Of a stretch of 64,000 bases of DNA, positions 41,309-50,909 are shown one piece after another. This stretch comes from a virus. The position numbers and the translations under genes are program-made. Where the stretch lies: positions 62,001-126,000 of IMG/VR virus record IMGVR_UViG_3300031521_000012; one strand, 5' to 3'. The first letter of the stretch is position 1; every line of letters begins with the position of its first letter. Below the pieces are notes generated by a model. It had not been told where the DNA came from. It worked only from the letters and a program-made list of their open reading frames with translations, and ran no database searches.

Positions 41309-42193
41309 TTATTTTTTAATAAAAAACTCATTCAACCAATTATTTTTTAGTGATACCCCATACGCACCTTTATATTTTTTTCTAAATTCAAATCTTTTAG
41401 TACAACATTGGGAAACTTTATAACAATTTTCTTTAGTCCATTTTATTCTTCCACTTACCATATGGGTGCATATATCATCTAGCCAACCATTTTTATAGGC
41501 AGCACTAAATTCATGAATGTATAGCCGTTTAAATTCACATCTTGTGCTACAAAGATTGGCTTTTTCAATACACAATTCTTTGGTATAATAAACGTTGTAA
41601 TTAGAATCAGGTAGGATGTTTTGAATTTCAGTCATCCAATTATTTTTTCGTGATGATGAATATGCACCTTTATTACGATAAAAATCCATCCTTGTTTTGC
41701 ATGTTTTTGCAAATTCGATACATTTTTCTTTATTCCAATATAGCGTAGAGCCACCAATGCCACCAGTTTTAGCAACATTTAATATTTGCCATCCATTAGC
41801 ACTATATTCTTCTACATATTTTCCCTCTAAATCAGCAGCTATTTTAACATCAATATAATCAGTTAATTGCTTTCTTATTGGAATATAACTTGTTTCTTTA
41901 ATATGCTTAGTTACTTGATCATTTATCCTAGAATTTCTATCTGTATGCCTCTTAGCAATGTCATATGTTAATCCAATATATGCACAATTGTCTTCAATAA
42001 ATTCATATACATAAACACATCTAAAAAATTTACTACCGATTGGTCTCATGTGTTGCGATATATCATTCATCCAGCCATTTCTTCTTGCAGCAGCCGTAGC
42101 TCCACCAGATTTTTCACTAAACTCCTTCTTTGTTGAATATTTCAATGCTTCATCACGACATCTTTCATATGTCCAATATCCATTAGGCTTCAT
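41309..42193 (-). CDS. GIY-YIG homing endonuclease with repeated DNA-binding units
   Basis: About 294 residues from MKPNGYWTYERC. GIY-YIG core VYVYEFIEDNCAYIGLTYD...RHTDR (about 60-90). Four copies of the W-x-x-E-x-C-x-x-x-A-x-x-C-x-T-R ... A-Y-x-x-S-R-K-N-G-W-L unit also found in the endonuclease at 35423-36457, so the two are paralogues. It lies between an HTH gene and the dCMP deaminase. Confidence 0.82.
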   Translation of the reverse strand: MKPNGYWTYERCRDEALKYSTKKEFSEKSGGATAAARRNGWMNDISQHMRPIGSKFFRCVYVYEFIEDNCAYIGLTYDIAKRHTDRNSRINDQVTKHIKETSYIPIRKQLTDYIDVKIAADLEGKYVEEYSANGWQILNVAKTGGIGGSTLYWNKEKCIEFAKTCKTRMDFYRNKGAYSSSRKNNWMTEIQNILPDSNYNVYYTKELCIEKANLCSTRCEFKRLYIHEFSAAYKNGWLDDICTHMVSGRIKWTKENCYKVSQCCTKRFEFRKKYKGAYGVSLKNNWLNEFFIKK

Positions 42194-42362
42194 ACTTTTT
42201 TGAATTAACATTATAAAAGTTATTAATATAATTCAAATCATATCGTCTATGACCATTAGGTGTATATACTGGAGTGATTTTTCCCTCTTTCTCCCATAAT
42301 CTCAATGTCTTCTGAGTTACACCTAAAATTTGACTTGCTGTACTAATCGAAATTAATTTCAT
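42183..42362 (-). CDS. MerR-type HTH protein, IS607 TnpA N-terminus-like
   Basis: 59 residues: MKLISISTASQILGVTQKTL, then RLWEKEGKITP and TPNGHRRYD, the winged-HTH signature of MerR proteins and of the DNA-binding N-terminus of IS607-type serine transposases. No recombinase domain follows; TAA at 42185-42183. The gene overlaps the GIY-YIG start by 11 nt and has a late motif at 42377-42385. It could be a TnpA remnant or an excisionase/regulator. Confidence 0.7.
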   Translation of the reverse strand: MKLISISTASQILGVTQKTLRLWEKEGKITPVYTPNGHRRYDLNYINNFYNVNSKKYEA

Positions 42363-42376
42363 TTGTGATATTTTAT

Positions 42377-42385
42377 ATAAATACT
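42377..42385 (-). promoter_or_regulatory. Late motif AGTATTTAT before the MerR-like gene
   Basis: TAAGTATTTATATAA on the minus strand, 14 nt upstream of the ATG at 42362. Confidence 0.65.
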
Positions 42386-42423
42386 TAAAATGTTCAGAAA
42401 AGTATTAAAATGTTCATATTTGT

Positions 42424-42618
42424 CTATTTTAAGCTCCACCAACGGTTTTTCTTTAACTCTCTTGCTTTAACTATTAAATCTTGAAGTTCTTCATAATCAA
42501 AATCTTTGATTGTAAAATTTCCATCCATATCAGCTAAATCATTCTTAGCTAACACATCAACTATTTTCAGTGCTTCTTTAAGTAATTTGCCTTTCTCAAA
42601 GGCTTCCACATCTTTCAT
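42424..42618 (-). CDS. Small phage protein, paralogue of the next gene
   Basis: 64 residues. Shares L-x-K-E-A-L-K-I ... L ... A-R-x-L-x-x-N-x-x-x-x-L/K with the gene at 42622-42804. Function unknown. Confidence 0.55.
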   Translation of the reverse strand: MKDVEAFEKGKLLKEALKIVDVLAKNDLADMDGNFTIKDFDYEELQDLIVKARELKKNRWWSLK

Positions 42619-42621
42619 ATG

Positions 42622-42804
42622 TTATGTTTTAAAATATTTATTTATTCTTAATATTCTCGCTCTTCTAACCAACTCAAATAACTTATGTTCATCATGAAGA
42701 AAATCTTCATGATCTTCAAAATTATGGTCGCCTAGTTCGTAGATTATCTTTAAAGCTTCTTTTATTAAAGCCATTTTTTCTTCACAAATTTCACCACTTT
42801 TCAT
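42622..42804 (-). CDS. Small phage protein, paralogue of the preceding gene
   Basis: 60 residues with the same L-I-K-E-A-L-K-I and R-R-A-R-I-L-R-I-N-K pattern; acidic middle. The two copies lie 3 nt apart. Confidence 0.55.
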   Translation of the reverse strand: MKSGEICEEKMALIKEALKIIYELGDHNFEDHEDFLHDEHKLFELVRRARILRINKYFKT

Positions 42805-42828
42805 GTTATTATGTTTTAATTATAACTA

Positions 42829-45800
42829 TTATTCTAATATTACCGATGAAATACCATCGTCATTTAATGTAACATTTAATAAATAGTCTGGTGATACTTC
42901 ATGCATCTGTTCTACGATTAAAACTTTTTTCATATTTGCTTTAATGATTTGCAATATCTCAACAAATTCCTCAATACTATCATCACTTAGCTTGCCCATA
43001 ACTTCGTCAAGCAAGAATATTGTTGGTTTAGCTTTTATATTTATCTGGTTTAACGAGAATTTCAACACTACACTTGCAAATGTTCTTTCTTTTCCAGAAG
43101 CACTAATACAATCAATTATTGCAGTAGGTCTATTGTTATAGACAAGCTTTGGTCTTAGATCGTCAGCATCAAGCCAAACTTTAAATGGCGCTGATGATAA
43201 TACTCTTTCTAAAGTAAAATTGATTTTGGGTAATATATAATTACTTAGCATCTGCCTAGGTATACCATCACGATGAACACATTTTTTATATAATTCCATA
43301 ACCTTATCACGATATTCCTGTATCTCAAATTCAGCAAGCAATTCTTCGTTTTCTTTTATCTTTATCTGCTTACCACCAATATCAGTTTTCCTAAGATAAA
43401 CATCTTCTTTGAGTTCAGAATCTTCTGTTTCAAGCTGTTCCAATCTTAGCTTAGCTGCTTTAATTCCTATTTCAATGGCTTTGTTTTCTTCAATTAGCTT
43501 TATGCTATTATCATAATTATTGATTTTCGTTTGTAATGAACCGATAATCAATTCTTCATTAGAGATTTTTAATGGAATCTGATCTAACTCATTTTGTAAT
43601 TCCTTACGCTTTTCAACATCATTTTTTTCATTAGTAAGTTCACCGATCTCTCTTAAAATGTCTTCCATGGCTAAGGAATCTTTTTCAATTTGTAACCTGA
43701 TAGCATCAATTGTTGCAATTTCATTAGATATGCTAGTGTCATGTACCAATTTATCAACAGTTTCCTTATCATTAATTTTATCACCAATATCAAACATTTC
43801 ATTTTCAATAGTTTCAATTTCAGCATTAATATGTACTTGATGATCTGCAGATAATAACTGCCCACATGTTGGGCAAGTCTTGCTATTTTTAAGCTCAAAT
43901 ATTTTATTCTTACATGCTAAACCAGCATTTTTTAATCTGAAAATATCACCATTGATTATTTCAATTTCATGTTCTTCATTGTGTATGATTTGCTCATGTG
44001 ATTTAATATCTAACTTGTATTTATATTCGTTTTGTTTGTTGAGTTCCTTTTGATCAATTAACACAGTCAATCGCTTTTCATCATATTCTTTCTTTAACGG
44101 CAATATACTTTTCAATAAAACGTCATTACGTGCCTTCAGGTCAACGATTGTTTCTTCATGAGTACTTATATCCTCTTTAATGTCATCTACGCTTAGATTG
44201 TAGATTTCAGGGTCTATGGTGTATAATTTCTTGTTTAAGCCCTCAACATATGTTCTTCCAGTAGCAATTTTGGTTTGTATATCAATAATCTTAACTGTTT
44301 CAATCTCTACAACCTCACTATTAAGTTTAATAATTTCGCTGCGCATTTCTACGTTTTGATTAGTAACATTTTCAACACGACATGTTACCCTAGATTTACC
44401 CATAAGCTTTTTCTGATACGCTTTATAGCCTTCAAGTTTTTTATCAAAAATATCCAAACCGCTATCGAATAATATTGAATCAATGAAAACTGCCATATCG
44501 TTTGATAATATTTTATTTAAAGTATCTGATGTTGTCATAACAATACGCATGAAATTATCATATGTACCAATAATAGATTCAATTCTTTTTTGAGTTTTAA
44601 TTCTATTATCATCCGTTAATTTATCAATTGAAGTATCATCATTCATTTCATCATCGGGTGATGTAAGCAAATAGTAGCCAATACTGGTAGGTGCGCCATT
44701 AATGCTCCCATCTTTAGCTCTATTTATTTCAGTTTTCTTCTTGATTCCAAAATATTCTCCGTTGGCTTCGATAATAATATATCCCTCACAACTTTTAGCA
44801 TCGTTTCTATTGTTAACAAAACGAGCATCCCCATACTTCACTCTGTTCTCAGTTTCAAGTGTTTTGCCAAATAAGACGTATGTCATCAGTTTCATAATGG
44901 TTGTTTTTCCAGCTGTATTGACTCCTGTTATTTGAAACAGTCCATCCATATCTCTCCAATCAATGTCTAATTGTTCATATGACATGAAATTTTTGCCACC
45001 AAATTTAACAACATTCCATTCGACACTCGTATCATCAGCAGTATCAATTTCCTTTAAAATCTCTTCATCTAATGCAATAACATCGTCAATTACCTTTTCA
45101 TCAATACCTATTTTAATCAGATATTCCTTAAATATTTCATGCTGAACGGTTTGATTGGCTACATTATCTAGTGTTACGTTTTCATTTACATCAATTTTAT
45201 CTGTTTCAATGAATTCATTTTTATGCGAAATGGTTGTATTCTGATATTTAGATTTTATATATTCGGCTAACCTTCTCTCGTTATTCCTACATCTTGACGA
45301 TGGCAGCGTGTTCCAAATAATTCTAATCTTCATGTACTTTGTTGGGTCTGGAATATCAAAATCCAAATCATCAAAATCGGTATATGTTGTAATTTTTACA
45401 TTTTTAAGCGAATAGTCATTTTCAACAGATATTTCTTTAGCTTTTTTAGTGCTGACATTCCATAAAAGATAACCATGAAAATTATCATCGCCTTCATCAA
45501 ATCTTTGAGCGATAAGACTACTCGAATATGCCTTGGTCTTAGCTTTATCTAAGTATTGCTGCTTATGTATATCACCAAACATACTCATATCGCCCTTAAA
45601 ATCAGTCGATTTATAGAATGCTTTGCTTTTAACTTCAATACCCGATGGCATTTTGCTGCCGTTTATTTGATCGTGAAATAAATCAATTGCGGTATATTGA
45701 CTAGATGTTTCTCTTAGCTTTTCGTATATTTTTCCTTCCTTAGTTTTCCAAGGATTATTTTTATCTTCACCATGATGCCAAACCATCCATGCTACATTTT

Positions 45801-46158
45801 CATCATAGAAAACATCTGTCTTATCATAATAAACGACATTGGGATTATTTAATGTATCAACAATTGCCTTAACGCTATCAACTCTATTCGATGCTTTTTT
45901 ACGATAATCATGATTACCACGTGTAATACGAACAGGCGCTATCTTGCTTAGATCATTAAGTAATTTAGATGCCATTATTAATTGTTCACCCTGTAAATCA
46001 AGATTATCATGAACTAAATCGCCTACTATTACAATTCTATCTGGTTTTTCAGCAGTAAGTGATTTAATTAAATTATCGAATACTCCATCATATTCATCAT
46101 TTCTTGTGGGTATCTTTCTAATATGAACATCGGCAATCTGTGCTATATTTTCAATCAT
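42829..46158 (-). CDS. Fused SbcD-SbcC (Mre11-Rad50; T4 gp47-gp46) recombination nuclease
   Basis: 1109 residues. N-terminal metallophosphoesterase with IADVHIRK, GDLVHDN, RGNHDYR and GDIHKQ (residues 1-200), the SbcD/Mre11 motifs. From about residue 385 an SbcC/Rad50 ATPase begins: GVNTAGKTTIMK (Walker A, about 415), long coiled coils, zinc hook CPTCGQ near the middle, and IFLLDEVMGKLSDD (Walker B/D-loop) near 1050. It processes DNA ends for recombination-dependent replication. In T4 these are two proteins. No internal stop or start separates them here. Confidence 0.93.
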   Translation of the reverse strand: MIENIAQIADVHIRKIPTRNDEYDGVFDNLIKSLTAEKPDRIVIVGDLVHDNLDLQGEQLIMASKLLNDLSKIAPVRITRGNHDYRKKASNRVDSVKAIVDTLNNPNVVYYDKTDVFYDENVAWMVWHHGEDKNNPWKTKEGKIYEKLRETSSQYTAIDLFHDQINGSKMPSGIEVKSKAFYKSTDFKGDMSMFGDIHKQQYLDKAKTKAYSSSLIAQRFDEGDDNFHGYLLWNVSTKKAKEISVENDYSLKNVKITTYTDFDDLDFDIPDPTKYMKIRIIWNTLPSSRCRNNERRLAEYIKSKYQNTTISHKNEFIETDKIDVNENVTLDNVANQTVQHEIFKEYLIKIGIDEKVIDDVIALDEEILKEIDTADDTSVEWNVVKFGGKNFMSYEQLDIDWRDMDGLFQITGVNTAGKTTIMKLMTYVLFGKTLETENRVKYGDARFVNNRNDAKSCEGYIIIEANGEYFGIKKKTEINRAKDGSINGAPTSIGYYLLTSPDDEMNDDTSIDKLTDDNRIKTQKRIESIIGTYDNFMRIVMTTSDTLNKILSNDMAVFIDSILFDSGLDIFDKKLEGYKAYQKKLMGKSRVTCRVENVTNQNVEMRSEIIKLNSEVVEIETVKIIDIQTKIATGRTYVEGLNKKLYTIDPEIYNLSVDDIKEDISTHEETIVDLKARNDVLLKSILPLKKEYDEKRLTVLIDQKELNKQNEYKYKLDIKSHEQIIHNEEHEIEIINGDIFRLKNAGLACKNKIFELKNSKTCPTCGQLLSADHQVHINAEIETIENEMFDIGDKINDKETVDKLVHDTSISNEIATIDAIRLQIEKDSLAMEDILREIGELTNEKNDVEKRKELQNELDQIPLKISNEELIIGSLQTKINNYDNSIKLIEENKAIEIGIKAAKLRLEQLETEDSELKEDVYLRKTDIGGKQIKIKENEELLAEFEIQEYRDKVMELYKKCVHRDGIPRQMLSNYILPKINFTLERVLSSAPFKVWLDADDLRPKLVYNNRPTAIIDCISASGKERTFASVVLKFSLNQINIKAKPTIFLLDEVMGKLSDDSIEEFVEILQIIKANMKKVLIVEQMHEVSPDYLLNVTLNDDGISSVILE

Positions 46159-46179
46159 ATTTGAATATATTAATAAAGA

Positions 46180-46800
46180 TTATTCATCAATTATTTCCGA
46201 TAAATTTTTCTTTAGTTTAGTCTTAATGTAATTTACTTTATTACTAACAGTACTACTGGTTAAATTAAATTCCTTTCCGATTTCGCAATAATTATATCCT
46301 TGCATATATTTCATGTTTAATAAAGTGTAATCTGTTGGTGATAATTGAGTGGTTATATAATTTATTGAGTCGCAATTTTCAAAACATGTATTACTTGAAG
46401 AGTATTGAATATTTCCAGAACACGTACAATTAGACGTGAATGTGAATGGACTATTGCCACTAGTACTAGTTGAGTTAATTTCAGACCAATCAATAGATAT
46501 TGTATTTGTAGATGTTAACTTCATTGAGTTACAACGCCATTTATCAATCATATAGTTTTTGGCTATGGTTAACACCCATGAATTGAATTGAGCTATCGAG
46601 CTATTGAATGTTTTGATATTCAAAAATATTTTAATCATAATTTCTGACACATCATCTTCAATATCACAGCCTGATTTATATTTATTTTTTATGAAAGATT
46701 CTATAACCTTTCTATATTTATTATATAATTTTTCTTCGGCAATACCATCCCCATTTAATATATCATTAATGAGAATTAAATCTTCCTGATCTTTTAGCAT
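46180..46800 (-). CDS. Sigma-70-family (ECF-like) RNA polymerase sigma factor
   Basis: 206 residues. Region 2: LYNKYRKVIESFI...DDVSEIMIKIFLNI...FNSWVLTIAKNYMIDKWR (about 25-95). A Ser/Thr/Asn/Cys-rich linker (about 100-145). Region 4: LSPTDYTLLNMKYMQGYNYCEIG and an HTH ending NKVNYIKTKLKKNL. It lies beside the gp46/47 fusion, as T4 late sigma gp55 lies beside 46/47. Probable reader of the AGTATTTAT motif (inference). Confidence 0.87.
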   Translation of the reverse strand: MLKDQEDLILINDILNGDGIAEEKLYNKYRKVIESFIKNKYKSGCDIEDDVSEIMIKIFLNIKTFNSSIAQFNSWVLTIAKNYMIDKWRCNSMKLTSTNTISIDWSEINSTSTSGNSPFTFTSNCTCSGNIQYSSSNTCFENCDSINYITTQLSPTDYTLLNMKYMQGYNYCEIGKEFNLTSSTVSNKVNYIKTKLKKNLSEIIDE

Positions 46801-46829
46801 CTATCATAATTCATAATATTAAGTTATTT

Positions 46830-47891
46830 TTAAAATTTACTAGTTCCACTATATCTATAGTAAGCATTTTTTTCATATTTACTATTGAAATCATTCTTAA
46901 TCGTTTTTTTATCAAAATAGTCCATATCGTTCAATTTCCTTGCACCATATAAACGTTTAATTACTTCATCCTCACCTAAAAACTTACGTATTTCATCAAC
47001 ATCATATTCACCAGTTAAATTAACGACTAATATCTTATTCGTTTCATCGTCATAGATTAATTTTAAAATATCATATAAATTCATTTCATTAGTCCATGCA
47101 TCAGGGTCTAATATTATTATTATTTTAGGCTGATACTCTTTTAATCTTAAATACAGCAGTTTAGATATTGTTTTACCTAATAACGGTATTGAATTAGGTA
47201 CTGAAAACATATCAAATACACCCTCAACTAAAAAAACAGGCGAATCCCAATCAATAAATCCCTCATTAAATATTAAAGCATCCTTATCCGATTGTGGATT
47301 ATCATATTTTCTTTTTTTAACTCTAGGATCGTATGTTCTTGAAACAAAATAATTTACTTCACCATATACATCATATGACGGTATAATTATTCGTTTAGAG
47401 TATTTTCCTTCAATACAAAAACCAAGCCGATATCTTAGTATTGTTTTTTTCGTTAATTTTCGCTCAGTTATTAAATAATTATATGCTTCGAAATGCTCAG
47501 GATTCTTTAAATCAATATCGGAAAACAGTATTGTTTCTTTAGGCAATCCAATTCTTGCGTATTCTGCTTCCTCATATTCCTTATCTTCGTCATCCTCGAA
47601 ATCAGTAAGTCCTTTATATGATTTATACAATTCATAATCACTCGCTGAACCATATTTTTTTATTAATCTGTCTAACGAGCCAGCAAACTTAGGTTCACAT
47701 TTCCAGCAATGAAAGACTTTTCTACCATTAGCCGTTGAGATTTCTAGGTTGAACTTTCCATCTGGTTGTGACAAACCTTCTCTCTGAGCACACATCGGAC
47801 AGCAAACGCTTAGCTGACTGCTAACATTTAACCCTCTAACATCCTGAAAGATGTTAAATATAATTCCATGTAGCTCCTGTCCTTGTACCAT
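46830..47891 (-). CDS. DNA primase (zinc finger plus TOPRIM)
   Basis: About 353 residues from MVQGQELHG (frame open to 47918). CHC2-type zinc finger: CCPMCAQREG ... FHCWKC. TOPRIM: VFLVEGVFD (Glu) and IIIILDPDAW (DxD). It makes RNA primers for lagging-strand synthesis. Position next to sigma and recombination genes fits a T4-like core. Confidence 0.85.
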   Translation of the reverse strand: MVQGQELHGIIFNIFQDVRGLNVSSQLSVCCPMCAQREGLSQPDGKFNLEISTANGRKVFHCWKCEPKFAGSLDRLIKKYGSASDYELYKSYKGLTDFEDDEDKEYEEAEYARIGLPKETILFSDIDLKNPEHFEAYNYLITERKLTKKTILRYRLGFCIEGKYSKRIIIPSYDVYGEVNYFVSRTYDPRVKKRKYDNPQSDKDALIFNEGFIDWDSPVFLVEGVFDMFSVPNSIPLLGKTISKLLYLRLKEYQPKIIIILDPDAWTNEMNLYDILKLIYDDETNKILVVNLTGEYDVDEIRKFLGEDEVIKRLYGARKLNDMDYFDKKTIKNDFNSKYEKNAYYRYSGTSKF

Positions 47892-47930
47892 AATGTTTAA
47901 TTGATAATAATGTAGCAAATATAAACAACA

Positions 47931-47962
47931 ATTCCCTTAAAAGCAAAGGTTTTTAAGGGAAT
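47931..47962 (-). terminator. Intrinsic terminator
   Basis: ATTCCCTTAAAA-gcaaaggt-TTTTAAGGGAAT, 12-bp perfect stem, about 25 nt past the stop at 47987. Confidence 0.75.
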
Positions 47963-47986
47963 CATTCAAATTAATATGTATTAAAA

Positions 47987-48529
47987 CTAGAACCTTCTAT
48001 AATTTTCAGTAAATGGAAATAATGAAATCATTTGTTTTAACAAGTATTCGATTTGTGCTTCTCTCCACGCAGTTCTCTCAGGATTATTACCAATAAAATT
48101 ATTTTGTAATTCATGAAACATAATCAACACGTTTTGCTTTGTTGTTTCATTTAACATACTTGAATCTTGATTGTGATATTGATCGAAAATACGCGTATAA
48201 TCATCCCTAGATTGTGCTAGTTCACCTCTCAATTGTTCAGTTTCCTCTGATAGTGCAGCTACCTGTTCTTGAAGCCATTCGATACCTGTAACATCTTTAG
48301 TATTATCAGGTTCGTTTATTGCTACTACACTAGCTCCACCATTATTAAGAGTTAATGCAGTATCTACATCTTGAAGCAATTCTTCGACCTTTTGTTTAGC
48401 CTTTAAATCTCTTTCTTCTTCAGGTGTTAAAGACTTTTCAACAACAACTATCTTTTTTGGCTCACTTGTCTTTTTATTAATAGCTGGAGTGGGATTACTT
48501 TTTGCTAAATTTACTAAACTTTTTTTCAT
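47987..48529 (-). CDS. Hypothetical coiled-coil protein
   Basis: 180 residues: disordered N-terminus, coiled coil at about 85-120 (WLQEQVAALSEETEQLRGEL), folded C-terminal helices. Coupled to the phosphoesterase gene (3-nt gap). Role unknown. Confidence 0.5.
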   Translation of the reverse strand: MKKSLVNLAKSNPTPAINKKTSEPKKIVVVEKSLTPEEERDLKAKQKVEELLQDVDTALTLNNGGASVVAINEPDNTKDVTGIEWLQEQVAALSEETEQLRGELAQSRDDYTRIFDQYHNQDSSMLNETTKQNVLIMFHELQNNFIGNNPERTAWREAQIEYLLKQMISLFPFTENYRRF

Positions 48530-48532
48530 ATT

Positions 48533-50116
48533 TTATTCAATTATTAAATTTGCGTTTAAATGAGCAATTAAGCCAGTCTTATCATTCCAAATAAATGCTT
48601 CACCAGCCTTAATAGAACCCGTGAAACCCTTAGAAAAATGCCACGAATCAGTCCCACTAAGACTTGACAAATATCTTACAGTAACACCTAAATCTTCATT
48701 AGTCATTCTTTTATTATCTAAAGCTATAATCTTTACATCTCTTTTTCGATGAATATGTCCTACGTGAAACTCATGATATGTTGTTTCACTCCACATTGGT
48801 TTTGATTCAATGTCTGATGCCATTAGCATCGGTAAGCTATTTTCCTTTTCTTCGCTACCATGAGTAAAACCTAATAAGACTTCACCAAATCGATAATATT
48901 TTCTTGGTGATGCGCCATTATTGATATTTACCATATGATCATCATTAAACCAAGCTACGAGGAATTCTCCCATATAATAGCTACGTTCAAAGTCATGATT
49001 CCCCGGGATTACCACAACATCGACTCGTCTACCCGTTTGTTTCAACATATTAATTGCATCCACAAGCAATCTTGTCCCAATCTGGAATGTTTTCTGCCAG
49101 CGTACATCTTCATCTTGTAATGTGCCCTTAGTGGTTGTATTAAATATAGTATCACTATTAAAAAAGTCATTTCCAACAGGAAATAATATTCGAGAATATT
49201 CAAACCCTTTGACTCTATTAATTAATGTTACTATTGTATTTAAAAACCTTTCACTTGCAATTTTAATATCATAATTTTCACCAGTTTCTTTATTCCAACA
49301 AAGTTTTCCGAGGTGTAAATCATTGAGTGCTAGCTCAAAGAGATTATTCTCATTTTTAATAAGTTCAGCTGGCTGCAAACAATTAAGAACAGGTGGTTCA
49401 TAATTAGATACCATATCTTTAAATATTTCACCAAGTATTTGTTCCTTTACTATACTACAATCTCTTTCAAGACGTGCTTTCACCTGAAAATTCTGAATTG
49501 TTTGTGGAGTATCTCTTTTCCAGCTTGTTACATCCCATTTATTGACTGTATAATCTTTTACATGCCAAATTTTCTGATCTACATCAGCAGCAATTAACAG
49601 CTGTTCTAGGGTTTTAATGTGATCTGCAGGGTAACTTGAATCTGACTTCCACTCAACAGTTGCTTCGTTTCCACTAGCACTATATTCTATATTTCCCTGC
49701 ATCGGTGAAGCAACGAAGTCCTTTTTTCCGCTATCATATGCATAAACTTGATTTGGTTCATGTGATATTGCGGTCATTAATGGATAGTTGCCAAATTGTG
49801 TTTGAGTACAAACGCCTGATACAGCGTTCATAGCCCTATTACCGATTTTATCTATTTTTTTACTGGTTTCAATGTCATCTACCTTAGATGAACCAGCTTT
49901 ATAATGCATTAGATATCTCCGATATGCAGCATTGAATAACGTAAATAATTCGTCATCAAGTGTATCATTATCAAATTTTTCATAAACCAATGCTTTGATG
50001 TTTTTAATATAGGTGTCTGCAAATCCACATTTTACTGATGCTTCTTTTACTGAAATATTATTATCTACAGCATAATTCATTACACTAACAGCACTTAAAA
50101 TTCTTTCTTTTTTCAT
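48533..50116 (-). CDS. HTH plus calcineurin-like metallophosphoesterase
   Basis: 527 residues. N-terminal HTH-like segment (SVKEASVKCGFADTYIKNI, residues about 20-45) and a C-terminal phosphoesterase: NDLHLGK, GNDFF, IPGNHDFE, THGSEE, HVGHIHRKR. Metal-binding residues all present. Substrate (DNA, nucleotide or protein phosphate) unknown; relatives with this architecture occur in large phages. Confidence 0.8.
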   Translation of the reverse strand: MKKERILSAVSVMNYAVDNNISVKEASVKCGFADTYIKNIKALVYEKFDNDTLDDELFTLFNAAYRRYLMHYKAGSSKVDDIETSKKIDKIGNRAMNAVSGVCTQTQFGNYPLMTAISHEPNQVYAYDSGKKDFVASPMQGNIEYSASGNEATVEWKSDSSYPADHIKTLEQLLIAADVDQKIWHVKDYTVNKWDVTSWKRDTPQTIQNFQVKARLERDCSIVKEQILGEIFKDMVSNYEPPVLNCLQPAELIKNENNLFELALNDLHLGKLCWNKETGENYDIKIASERFLNTIVTLINRVKGFEYSRILFPVGNDFFNSDTIFNTTTKGTLQDEDVRWQKTFQIGTRLLVDAINMLKQTGRRVDVVVIPGNHDFERSYYMGEFLVAWFNDDHMVNINNGASPRKYYRFGEVLLGFTHGSEEKENSLPMLMASDIESKPMWSETTYHEFHVGHIHRKRDVKIIALDNKRMTNEDLGVTVRYLSSLSGTDSWHFSKGFTGSIKAGEAFIWNDKTGLIAHLNANLIIE

Positions 50117-50192
50117 ATTTAAATATTTGTTAAAATATAGTTATATAATTTTTGCCAAACTTACAACAAAAGCATTAAACGTGCAAGTGTTT

Positions 50193-50501
50193 TCAAATAA
50201 ATATATTACCATTACTTTTCATAAAGATAATATTTTTCTCAATTTCAATACACTCTCCAATAAATGATAGTTCATGACTTACAGACATATCGAACCATTC
50301 CCTTTCTTTTCTCAAATGTGAATACCTATTCTGTAATGATTTTTCAATTTGATATGCATATTCAGATTTATAAACTTCAATAAGTTTTAACTTAGAAGGA
50401 TTACCTGTACTTAATTCGTTTATTCGTTTTTGAGGATGCTTAGAAACACCTACTTTATAGTAGCTGTTTTCTAATGATTGTATTAAATAAATATAATTCA
50501 T
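50193..50501 (-). CDS. GIY-YIG (T5orf172/MUG113-like) nuclease
   Basis: 102 residues: IYLIQSLENSYYKVGVSKHPQKRINELSTGNP matches the T5orf172/MUG113 branch of the GIY-YIG superfamily (YxVGxSxxPxxRxxxLxxxxP). Small single-domain enzyme, possibly another mobile endonuclease. Inserted between tail-tube and phosphoesterase genes. Confidence 0.78.
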   Translation of the reverse strand: MNYIYLIQSLENSYYKVGVSKHPQKRINELSTGNPSKLKLIEVYKSEYAYQIEKSLQNRYSHLRKEREWFDMSVSHELSFIGECIEIEKNIIFMKSNGNIFI

Positions 50502-50504
50502 ATG

Positions 50505-50906
50505 TTAGAATATACAAATACATCTAAATGGCTGAAATCTAGCAACAAATCCTTCACCATTGTCGTTTAGACTAATTATTTCGGTATATTGAACTTCAAT
50601 AATCCATTTACTGATTTCAATACCAGCAGGGTCTATCGTAATTAATTTGAATGAAAATGTATGACCTAATGAATGATTATAAGTCTTAAAGAATTCAATT
50701 AAATTTTCACGTGTCGTATCACCCAAAGCACAAGCGATAAATGTTAATTCAATGTCATTCCAAACAAATTTATTAGGGCAATCACCTATTCGATTCTCAT
50801 ATGCTATATTAGGTGTAACATTCAGTTTAGGTTTACTAATTGTATCAACAATCCATGGCTGTAACCCATATTCGCTATTAAACTCAACTAAATATCTATT
50901 TTTCAT
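50505..50906 (-). CDS. Tail-tube-like protein (gp19 family), short paralogue
   Basis: 133 residues. RYLVEFNSEYG ... WIVDTISKPKLN ... WNDIELTFIAC ... FKLITIDPAGIEISKWIIEVQY ... FRC follows the pattern of the neighbour at 50910-51449, lacking its N-terminal extension. Forms or caps the inner tube of a contractile tail. Confidence 0.7.
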   Translation of the reverse strand: MKNRYLVEFNSEYGLQPWIVDTISKPKLNVTPNIAYENRIGDCPNKFVWNDIELTFIACALGDTTRENLIEFFKTYNHSLGHTFSFKLITIDPAGIEISKWIIEVQYTEIISLNDNGEGFVARFQPFRCICIF

Positions 50907-50909
50907 ATG

